Source of the DNA: Owenia fusiformis
Taxonomy: Eukaryota > Annelida > Polychaeta > Sabellida > Oweniidae
Assembly: GCA_903813345.2 (NCBI GenBank)
Contig: CAIIXF020000008.1
Location: 1,683,341 to 1,747,340 of the forward strand
Reading direction: 5' to 3'
Length of the DNA stretch: 64,000 nucleotides
Of the stretch, positions 1-10,100 are shown in pieces (the stretch's first letter is position 1; every line of letters starts with the position of its first letter). The notes below the pieces were generated by a model. It saw only the letters and a list, made by a program, of their open reading frames with translations, had not been told where the DNA came from and searched no databases. Both the position numbers and the translations under genes were made by a program.

Positions 1-548
1 ATATGAATGAGGTGTGTCTCCTACAGGAGACAATGGAATGAATCTAATACAGCCAACTTATAACATTTTGAATTACCACATTACTGCTGTAGAAATATAC
101 AGTATTGAATGACACCCTAACCTGATTTACTATATGTTAAAGATTCTCTGATTTATGTTCCTGACTCCTGCTTTCAAAATGATCAGTTTGCAATTAATTG
201 TAGCATCTTAAGATACCCTCCATATGGAGAGCTGTCCCGGATTCCTCATAGAGCAGTAGGAGTTATTGAATATTTATAGATCAATCATTCCTAGGTACTG
301 TTGGTTATCTGTTTCAGTTAGTATAGGAACCCAATGGTGAAACATGACACAGTTGGTAGAGAACTTTGGAGGTATTGGGATTCTTCTAGAACCTGGCTCC
401 TATCAGTTTCTGTAAGAGCTCTGAGGTTACAGTCGGGACATTTGAGAATAGTCTAAATTCTCATTTTAATCATATTATCTGGTTGGATTGTTCGTTATTG
501 TTATAGTAGGTTGCCATGACTTTCCCAAGAGAAGAAATTAACTTCCAT
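1..548. other. Gene-free flank, nothing recognised
   Basis: AT-rich sequence with no long open frame, exon-like segment or clear repeat on either strand. It ends at the TTAA that borders the piggyBac-type element. Confidence 0.5.
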
Positions 549-1239
549 TTAACCTTTAGCGTGCTGCCGGCGGACTCGTCCGCCGAGACTAAAATGTCTC
601 TCACAACTGCCGGCGGACCCGTACGCCCGATTTCAAACTTTTAAAAACTTTACTTTTTCGCGCCATTCGTATTGTCCAATTAGATTGCCCGATTTATTCA
701 GTGCCTAACATGACTTCCTGTTGACCTAGAATGGCGATATTTCGAAAAATAATTCTCAATTCAACAATTTAAACAGTGTTTTAGTCGTTTTTAGTGAACG
801 AATCGTACAAAATGGTGGACAAATACGATCACAACGAAAATGTGGAGGAAATGAATTACGATTTCGAGCTCTTTAGGCTCTTGGAAGCCGATAACGGTCA
901 TCGAAAATAGAAACTAGAATATTTTCTGAATTGAAAAATTGAACATTCGATCGCTGCAAATTCAGATTTGGATTCTGACCAGACGAAGAGGCGGAGCGGC
1001 GGATTCCGGAGGAGTATTCATGGTATATTTATGCCCAGTCGTGTTAATGTACGAAAAAATTCATGAGAACATTTTTTTCATGAGCCAGGCCACTGTATCT
1101 TCCCTTTGTGAAAATTTTATCCAGATTCATTCAGTAGTTATTGAGATATTAATTATTATATCATTTTTTGCACTCTTTGAAAAATAAGCCAGTTGCGTGG
1201 GATATATTTGCTGAAATAAGGCAGCATGGTAAAGGTTAA
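549..1239 (+). mobile_element. Non-autonomous piggyBac-type element with TTAA target duplication
   Basis: The segment is bounded by TTAA at 549-552 and 1236-1239, the duplication typical of piggyBac transposition. The ends are inverted repeats: the left end reads TTAACCTTTAGCGTGCTGCC, and the right end read inwards gives TTAACCTTTACCATGCTGCC, 17 of 20 identical. Inside the left end is a GC-rich subterminal palindrome (GCCGGCGGA and TCCGCCG). At about 690 bp it is too short for a full transposase and is best explained as an internally deleted derivative carrying only the start of one (see 812-910). The family call rests on TTAA and the inverted termini. Confidence 0.85.
812..910 (+). pseudogene. 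Truncated N-terminal fragment of a piggyBac-like transposase
   Basis: An ATG at 812 opens a 32-codon acidic frame (MVDKYDHNENVEEMNYDFEL at its start) closed by TAG at 908-910. A second frame near 955-1020 reads SDLDSDQTKRRSGG. An acidic start followed by a basic stretch is usual at the N-termini of piggyBac-derived transposases. No DDE catalytic domain is present. It lies wholly inside the TTAA-bounded element. Assignment as transposase is inferred from position and composition, not from a conserved domain. Confidence 0.4.
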
Positions 1240-3180
1240 ATGTTTTTATAGAATTCCAAGCTTTTCTAATGGTTTGATAATTCAGGTCATGATAAACTCT
1301 ACTGTCAGTTAAAATTAGGCATATTGTTCAGCCCGTAATGTTTGACCATCATGACACACCATGTCATCTTCTTCCTCTTCAGTCCTGAGATGTCACGAGT
1401 TACATAATTGAACATAATAGAAAGATGTAAGGAGTATCACAATGGTGTTTTAAATGTATTCATTTCAGTCATATAGATGATTTAATGAAGGATTACATAC
1501 CCCAATGGATCGAGTTGTAAAATATTTAAATAGATTGAGGAATGAATAATCTACTCTCTATTGTTGCCGTTAACTAGTTTTTTAAAATATGCAAATTTTC
1601 ACTTGGAAATTCAGTGGAGACAAATGTTTTAAAGGAATTACTCGTAAACTTAAATAGTTGGGTAAGTAAATATGTTTAGCCTAAAAGACAAAAATGAGAT
1701 ACATTTTGCAAAAATTTAGTTTCTATATAGCTGAATAAAGCCACAAAATGAGTATGATTACTGCCTTACTGGCCCCTATGAACTTATCCAATTACTGCTA
1801 ACTAATATACTGAACCTTGAAATGTTTCGATTCACTTCCTCTACATATTGATTGAAATGCCCTTAAAGGAAACAGTTCTATAATTTTTTTTACATATGTT
1901 TTCTTTGTTAAAAGGACTGCAAAAAGCAGGATATCCTTTTGAACAATAATGACATGATTGAGGGATATAACGGGTGCATATAAGGATATGAATGTAACAT
2001 TAGGAAGTTACTTGCAGTCAATTAGTAAAGCTCAAGGAAAAGTTAATTTAACTAAATAAAGTTTGTACAAATGGTTTCCGCCATAGTTCTTCAGGGTTAT
2101 GCCTTTGGACATAGGTCTATGGATTTATAAACATTTGGTGCCAGATTTTTCTGATAATGGATTCTTATGAGCTGATCTTCTATTTATCACCCACCAAATG
2201 GTACATTAATTTTCAGAGTTCTAATGAGCAATTCTGGATCAATATACCAAAATATGTTGGTAGGACCGGGGTTTATGTGAGCATCTGCTCATATATAGGG
2301 TTGTAATTGATTGGATGCGGTTTTGTTCAGTAATAAAGCAAGATGCTATCATTTTTATTCAGTTAGCATGTTCCTTTTTATCTGATGGAATTTGGTATTT
2401 TCATCAAGACCTTCTCAACCATAATTTCTTTTAGGACAGCTTGCTCTTGACATAGGGGAATCTTGGAGTCCTTTGTCAATACATTGTATCTCTTGACTTG
2501 TTTTTCTTAGTGAGAGGTAAGGGAACTGTTACTGTATTTTTTACAGGCCTTTCATATTTCATGTTAGGCTCTCTCTAGTTTGATGGTCAGATCCATCTTA
2601 GCGATAAAAAGTAATCAGTTATGGGGATATCTACATTCTTGAAGCATGTTATGTTGATATCATGAAATATAATGATGTGATCATTTATGTTGGTAGTCTA
2701 ACCAACCGTGTAAACAAACTACACATTGCTTGGGGTAATGTACCTTTTACCCTTTTGAAGAAATCAACCTCTCTACACTCTTTTAATTAGAGATAATTCT
2801 TTAATGTAGCCAATGTCCAATCAGACTGTATAGTCAAAAATCATTTTATACCTTCATATACAAATCTAGTTAGAGGACTTGTGATCCTTTAGATTATATC
2901 TTCAAAAAAACTGTAAAACCATCTGGGTAATCAGAGGGGAGTCAGCAGAGATCCAGGGTGACTTATTATTTGTAATATGAGGAATTGAGTATTGTTGATA
3001 ATTATGTCAACATCAGAAGTGATGACATATTGTTATAGTCTCCAACTGGTTGTCTGTGTTCAGTATCTGTAACAAATGACATGTTGCATGTTAATGCCTT
3101 GTAAGATATATCATGAACTATGACTGCAAACACTGTTTTGTGTACCCTGCGTGCAGAGTCTAGTTAAACTACACTCTGCC
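1240..3180. other. Gene-free upstream region
   Basis: No exon with splice signals and a plausible protein could be found on either strand. The only structure seen is one copy of the hairpin-ended short repeat at 3000-3112. Confidence 0.5.
3000..3112 (-). repeat. Hairpin-ended short interspersed repeat, copy A
   Basis: On the minus strand this reads a TTTGTTACAGATA box, then GGAGACTATAACAATATGTC, then a terminal hairpin ending GACATAAT. The same order occurs at 54325-54455, 59447-59535, 15455-15587 and 7985-8125. It is a short non-coding element family, probably mobile; its class is not certain. Confidence 0.6.
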
Positions 3181-3199
3181 TAGTAGAGACCATATTACA

Positions 3200-3420
3200 G
3201 TTTAGTAGCCCCGCCCCCACGACGGGTACCGTGACAGTTTGGGTAATAAATCACTTTTGACCTACGCGCTGACCTTTCTTCCACCAGAGCTTGAAGAAAC
3301 ATACGCCAAATGCGTTCTAATTAAATATGCGCATGCCATTGGTCAGTTCCGGGCTCAACGATGACGTCAAGATGAATGACCATATATAGAACGTCCGTCA
3401 AATTTGGCCGACGAACACTG
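3200..3420 (+). promoter_or_regulatory. Probable Pellino promoter
   Basis: This stretch is richer in GC and CpG than its surroundings and carries a cluster of core-promoter motifs: a GC box CCCCGCCCCC at 3209-3218, an NRF1-like TGCGCATGCC at 3328-3337, an inverted CCAAT box (ATTGG) at 3338-3342, a CRE TGACGTCA at 3362-3369, and a TATA-like TATATA near 3383. A good 5' splice site (GTATGT) follows at 3511. The next gene on this strand is Pellino. That the promoter drives Pellino is inferred from order and spacing. Confidence 0.6.
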
Positions 3421-3510
3421 ATTGGCGCGGTGAGTTCACAGGTTTATTTTAGTTTGAAAGAGTGAAGACGGAGCTCTCTTTGAAGAAGTGAAGTCAAACG
3501 AATGCAAAGG
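3421..3510 (+). other. Putative first (5' UTR) exon of Pellino
   Basis: The segment lies just downstream of the promoter cluster and ends at AAAGG followed by GTATGT. In the phase needed to join the 7129 exon it is open back to a TGA at 3455-3457 but has no ATG, so it is more likely untranslated or joined to an unseen exon. About 48 bp of it (3464-3510) has a diverged look-alike at 43455-43510. Boundaries are approximate. Confidence 0.35.
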
Positions 3511-5898
3511 GTATGTTTTGTGTTTTATTGTCTTTATATCTAGAGGGCTGGGTGCATCCTGAGTCTTTATGAAATAAGAGGTCAATATATGAATATCATA
3601 GCCAGGTATGAATATAGCATTGACAACAGATTTTTGTTCAAATAAAGACAATCCTTTAAGCCTCTTTAAACATTTACCATATCTGGATTTTTGGTCAGAA
3701 TCCCCATGGTCTTTTCATATCACTGCTGAAATACTCGTAAACTCTTAGTGTCTCTTTTATTCTAATATTTTGAAATGGTTAAGGTAACCTCCTCAATATT
3801 GTTGTGATCCTACGGATTAATGGGACATTCCTTATAGAAATCTTCCAAATTTTATTTTCTGAATTACCATTTCTTGAATTCTTCATAGCTTAGTTATACC
3901 CGAGTGTGCCAAAAGAAATATTTTTATTCATTAATACTTCAATTATTTGCTAGATTAAGAAATGAATAAAGCAAAGCTAGAAACAAATCATTTGAAATAT
4001 ACATATTTGAAAAGTTTATTTTATTTGCTCATTATTGAGTATACTTGGCTTTTGTTTGCTCAAGTTAACTATTATTATATCTACTTCTAGCCTGGAGAAG
4101 TATTTTAGTGCCTTTTACGACATGGTAATTTATCTCAGTTTAGAGATTGATATCAGTAAGAGAAAGCAAAGACATGGGTTGTCTCCAAGCCCTGATCATA
4201 CTTTTTATAAATACAATAAGCTATGCGTTGTATCATTTTGTGAGGGTCTTATCATATAAAACACTTGTTATGAAATACTTATAAGTATATCTTGCAGAGG
4301 GGCTCATCATAAGTTCATCATGCGGTGAACATTTCACAATATGATTAGGCCTTAGATATTACCTGTGAAAAACCTTTTAAAGACTTCGACTATATGCCAG
4401 AATTTATCTGATAGCACCTAAGGCCCATTTCAGGTTACCATTACTTTTTCAATTGGTATGGGTTTGCTTCTTAAAAGAGAGCTTCATCTACCTTATATAC
4501 TAGGCATAGTAGGTTATAATACATTTGATAAGACAATGAAGTTGTATGCTGATGCAGATATGACTTTACTTTTACTCTTACCAGAATGAGAAGCTATGGT
4601 GATGTATAACCTTATAACCAAATCAATAGAAGCAATTAGGATTTTGGAATTGTGCCTGACAGATATGAATATAAGAGAATAGTTGCCCGATCTAATCATC
4701 ACCTACATGTTCTTTCTACAATATTCATAAGTTATCTGATGCAATCGATACATCTATATTGTCCAAGTTCAATGTATTTTTATGGCCAAGTGCAAAAATT
4801 TTGTGTCCCTCTCTCATATAACATGTATTTTGTGCAATTATATTCATTAGCAGCAATCAACTCCAGGCAATCAATATATTAAGACTATATGGTGTGTATG
4901 TTCCAAGTTCAGTCACTTTTCATCCATCAATTGCAAACAGTATATATATTGTATATCACATGTATTGTGTTCCAGAAGCGAACCTGAAAATCAAAGGGAT
5001 GGTACTTATAAAAACGCATGATTATGTTTGAACTGTAATCTAGGTACTTCTACATTTTTCTGAACATTTTTTTTTGATTGATAATAAGTTTCATGAATGC
5101 GTAAATACGAAGATTTGCTAATGCATGAATATGAAAATCAAAAAAATGAGAGATGTAAAATAATTAGACGGGACTCTAATTTTTCAACTGGGTAGCGTCC
5201 CTGGGATTCAAAAATTTAAATGACTACTGCAGACACTGATGGCTGTAGCATTAGAGATTCTCCATGTGTCTTATGTGTTCTAAAGCACTATATGGTATTT
5301 CCAACCTATGATATCAGGCATTTGAGGTTCAGCAACTCTACTTGAAATAATTCAATTATGAAGATAAATGAAAGAAATATGAAGAATCAAAGGAGATGAT
5401 AAAAGCTTAAAAGAGGAGCAATATTATCTTACGTGGCCACATGAGAGATTTTAGTAATCAGATGTTCATGTTCATCAAAACATTCATCACTGTCCAACTA
5501 GGGACCATATATAAATGTAGACTTATCCAAATATAATTTTCCTGTCTTAATTACCTATATCTGTATCTTTCATTAGATATGGAATAGAATTTTTCTTGTG
5601 ACATTCGACCAATCCTCATCTATCTTATTTTGACGTGACACTTTGAGATCTGATTCATCATTTTAGTGAATCAATGTGGCGTAAATGAAGATTTTGATTT
5701 GCTCCCAGGTCATATCTGTCTAATTGGAATCTGTGGAGATATACTCAGTAGATGTTGTAGAGTATCATTCACTTTCACAGGTAGTTTGCTCTTGCAGATT
5801 ATTATCATGAAATATTCCAAGTAATATGGTCATAGAGGACAGAAACCAGAAGGGGTTGCCTTTGAATCCACCAAGTGCACTGGAACTTGGACGTGATC

Positions 5899-6190
5899 CA
5901 CTGGCGGATCTGGGGGGGGGGCCAGGGGCCAGGGGTGGGCCCAGAAAAAAAAAATTGTGCCCAAAAAAAATTTTGAGCCAAAAAAGGCCTTAAGGCCCCT
6001 AAAAGTAGGCCTTTTTGGTCATAAATTGGCCTTCTAAGGCCTTGTTTTTTAATTTTAGGCCAAATTTTGAAGAAAATGGGCCTCAAAATTTCAAAATTTG
6101 GGCCCACTTTTGGGTTTTTGGGGCCCAAAGTTTTTTTCTCAGACCAGAAGTTTGGGCCCCCCCCCTTGTTGGTTCCTAGATCCGCCCCTG
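5899..6190. mobile_element. hAT-like MITE
   Basis: The left end reads CACTGGCGGATCTGGG; the right end read inwards is CAGGGGCGGATCTAGGAACC. Both are followed by homopolymeric C or G runs. CAGGGGCGGATC-type termini are typical of small hAT-derived elements in invertebrates. Flanks share TGATC, but a clean 8-bp duplication is not obvious. The interior is low-complexity and non-coding; the open frame across it on the minus strand is an artefact of composition. It sits in the large 5' intron of Pellino. Confidence 0.65.
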
Positions 6191-6666
6191 TGATCTGTAT
6201 AATATTGCAGAAATAAACATGTACATGTTTATTATATGACATTATGAATGTATTTTATAAGTATGCTAAGTTCATTTAGGGGCCCTCATATGTCATATGC
6301 AACTTATATATAAGTTAAGAAACACAAATCCGCAAATTCTTTTTTATCTCCAGGGTTGAAAGTTTCAAATCAGAAAAAAACAAGTTAGCCAAGGTCACGA
6401 TGTAAGACTAGAAAACCTTTAATTTAGAAGTACAAGATGGAATGAATGTATCTTATCATTGCTTTACATCTATCCAGTGAACAGGAAAGTTTCCATCCAA
6501 AAACTAATTGATCTGCAGCATGTATTTTATCAGCAAACAAATTAATCTTGATATCTGGTATGTCAGAAAAATATTCTGATCTTAATCGAAAAAATAACTG
6601 AATCTGTAAATTACAGTGATATCTGAGGTGAACATTTTTCGATGTCTTAGGTTTATATGAAGTATT

Positions 6667-6880
6667 TGGTTCTTGACTAAACTTTATCTGGTTCTTGACT
6701 CTATCTATGGTTCTTGACTATTTATCTGGCTCTTGACTATATCTCTTGTTCTTGATTATATCTTTGGTTCTTGACTAAATCTCCCACGGCTCTCACTAGA
6801 AGATCATTAGGGTGTGCCACTGCAAAAAGCCTATTGAGAGCCCTGTCTATTGTTCTTGACTATATCTCTGGTTCTCGACC
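6667..6880. repeat. Degenerate minisatellite, TGGTTCTTGACT-type unit
   Basis: About eight imperfect copies of a roughly 20-bp unit with core GGTTCTTGACTA, spaced 15-25 bp apart and interrupted near 6785-6850. It lies in the Pellino 5' intron. Confidence 0.6.
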
Positions 6881-6930
6881 ATTTAATTGTCCTCGGTAGA
6901 AAATGTGGGAATGTAGCACAGGGCTTTGAA

Positions 6931-7127
6931 ACAAGACTTAGAATCTAAAACTATTATAAAATGTGGTATTATTTGAAACAAGACTGTTGAATGTAAAACT
7001 ACTATGAAATGTGGTATTATTTGAAACAAGACTATTGAATCTAAAACTATAATAAAATGTGTTATTATTTGAAACAAGACTATTGAATCTAAAACTATAA
7101 TAAAATGTGGTATTATTTATATTTCCA
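6931..7127. repeat. 48-bp tandem repeat abutting a Pellino splice acceptor
   Basis: Four copies of a 47-48 bp unit with core ACAAGACTATTGAATCTAAA start near 6931, 6978, 7026 and 7074. The last copy runs into the polypyrimidine tract and AG (7127-7128) of the first recognised Pellino coding exon, so the acceptor region itself was part of the amplified DNA. Confidence 0.75.
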
Positions 7128-7128
7128 G

Positions 7129-10100
7129 ATTCAATAACAATTCACCAGATCCATCGTCACAATACTTAAGCATATCACCAAAATCGTCAACAATTATTTC
7201 GAGCCAAGAGAGTACACAGGAAGAAGGGAGTTCCTTCCAATCTACTCCATTAGTACGTGGGGAACCTGATGGTGCATCCATCCCCTTTCAGGTCGCGTCA
7301 CAGCCATTTGATATCTTAGCTAAACCCTTTGGGGCTACATCTGATGCCCTGAACCAAGGAACAAAACTAAACCCAGGAACTATATTAACTTTTACAGACC
7401 CTCGATTGAAGATTCAAAATACTAATTTAACAGAATGGGGTAATGACATACTGCCCATTCCTAAGGATTCTGAGCTGCAAAATTATAGTCTAGATAATGC
7501 TAAACAATTCCCAAATATCGACAAGCACTTAAATGATATAAGGACTACAAGTGGTGCAAGTAATTTTGGAAATCCCACATCAGATTTCCTTAAACAGCTT
7601 CATCCAAGTGGATTTTCGGATATTCTTCAACATTCAGGTGGCAGTACTAAGAGACGTCGTGCTGAACCAGAGCCGACGGAAAAGTTTGTACGACTTGTGA
7701 GTCGAAGACAGCATGCTGAGGCTATCACTGATAAACCGGTGATGTACGGAGAACTTGTGATATTAGGGTGAGCAATATTTCATTTAATTTTGGTGTTAAA
7801 GTCTCTAACTTTTTTGTGGATTGTGTTCAGTGTTAGATGACATCTGTAACAAATGGCAGGTGATGATATTTTGCATTTTAATGCATCGTTATCATAAGCA
7901 TTTTTGCCAAAATGAGAGCGTAGCATTGAGATTTTGTTTTTCTCAGTTCTCATTTCCCTAGTCTAAACTTGGAATGGCATGTTTAGTTCCGATTTATATG
8001 TCGGAAGTGGTGACATATAGCCTTCGTTCTTTATGACCGGCATTCAGCATCAACAGCTAGCATCTCAATCAATTGTTGCATATTTGTAACAAATTGCATG
8101 AGGTGGGATATTCTTAATGCCTTTTTTATATTAGAATCACCATATTATATGGGAACACCTCAAATACAGCATATTATATGGGAACACCTCAAATACAGCA
8201 TATTATATAGGAACACCTCATAATGTGAACACTTTTGTGTTAGGTTTAATATTAATTAAATGTACATGCTATCAGAACCTCTGAATGTGAACACCTGTTA
8301 CCAATACTAAATAATCGCAAAAATGTAATGATTAAGCACTTGTTTTGCAGGTATAATGGCAACCTACCCCAAGGTGACAAAGGCCGCAGAAGGAGCAAAT
8401 ATTGCCTTCTGAAGAGGAAAAAGGCAAATGGGGTGAAGCCACTTAGAAAACATGTCGTAAACAGACCACATGAATCCAGTGTAAGTGCATGTTACAGCAA
8501 TAAAGAACAACCTACAAATAATCTTTTGTAATGCAATTTAGAACAATTATTTGAGTGATCAACCAAGGATTGGGGTTGAGTCAATATGTCAATGTCTTGA
8601 GTGATTACTTCAAGGGGATTGATCCATCATTTCAACCCAATTTTTACAGAAAATATTTGGGTTTTCAATTACGGTATGTATTCTTCCACATACACGTGTA
8701 AATATCCAAATAACATTTTGAAAAATATTACCAATTTCCTGAATTCTTGCTAATTAAATCATAAAATTACATGTAAATTTTATCATGGGGATTTAACTGA
8801 ATTCCTTGTTCACTTATTCTCATGAAAAATAAAAGTATTTTGAGCTGATCTCTGAGTAGGATAAAGTAAGAACTTAAGATTACAGCATAATGAAAAAAAC
8901 AAGAAAATGAGACACTTATTCAAATTTTACTGAGAAATTATTAGGGAATATTCTTCTAATTATGCCGATGGGGGCATTATAAGCTAGAGTAGATGTCTCA
9001 CATAGACTTCACTCTTCACAAAGACTCAAAATATCAATAGCAATTTCCTTGTCTCGGCACCTTTCTAGATTTAACTGGTTAATTTCTCAATTATTATAAC
9101 ACATAAGTGACATAAAACGTGCATTAGTTTTGTAGGAAGTTGCAATTAGCATTCTCTAGTTTTGTTATAATGTTCAATTTGAGATGAAACTCATTTTCTC
9201 AATTGTGTTTCTAAATATATTTTATGACTATGATTTATTTCTTGACAGTATATGTATTTGTAATCATATGGATGTCCTATACTGTCTACTCCAGCTATTA
9301 CCAAGACAAGTGCAGATCTTTCCCTCTATGTCAACCAAATCTCATAAGGCTCACAAATAGGATTGAAAACACAATTGCCACAAATTCAGTCCATTGTCCA
9401 ATGAGTAATCTTTTTTCAGGTCAAGGTCATTGCCAAGGGTGATAATTGGTTGCTATTGGCATTGGGGAAGCTGTGAGTTTTATCTCAGTTACGAATATCT
9501 AATACTTTGAATTTTATATCTATTACAGATTGTACAGGACAGCGAACAGCATTCCGTGTCATATACACTGTCCCGAAATCAAGCAATTGTTGTAGAATAC
9601 ACACACGATGATGACACAGATATGTTCCAGGTTTGTACGTTTTCTAATCAACCGAACTCTTATAAATGTTTCATTAATTGAATTGATTTATTTGAAGGAT
9701 CTTAGGAAGCGAAATGAATGAAAATCACAATGAAATTTAAAAGATGTTCAATTGGTAACACAGGATTTTTAGAAGAAAAAACGTGTTGGTATTAAATTAT
9801 ATTAGTTTAGTCTGAACATGGAATCCTGTTATGCAGAATTAGATAATAAAATAAGAAGAAGAATATGGTTGAAATTTTTACATTTCAGCCACTTTAAGCA
9901 TAACGTGTAATTTATCAGATTTTGATTGTTATTTTTAGATTGGAAGGTCATCAGATGAGCCGATAGACTTTATCACCATGGATACCATACCTGGTAACCA
10001 ACGAACAGACAATGCAGTAGTTACGCAGAGCACAATATCACGGTTTGCCTGTCGTATATTGGTCGAGAGGGAGCCACCATATACTGCTCGTATTTATGCT

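Noticed and set aside
939-1187. 82-codon frame inside the piggyBac-type element
   Set aside because: It starts at a non-ATG codon, is out of frame with the N-terminal fragment and encodes no transposase motif in its later part.
3485-3510. ATG at 3502 as Pellino start codon
   Set aside because: It reaches the 3510 donor in phase 0, which would read a stop immediately in the 7129 exon; the phases do not match.
5805-6242. 145-codon minus-strand frame with Gly/Pro/Phe-rich sequence
   Set aside because: It covers the hAT-like MITE; composition reflects homopolymer runs rather than a protein.
7406-7771. Pellino frame taken as starting at 7406
   Set aside because: That position is TTG, and the frame is open and protein-like back to the acceptor at 7127-7128, so 7406 is not the start.
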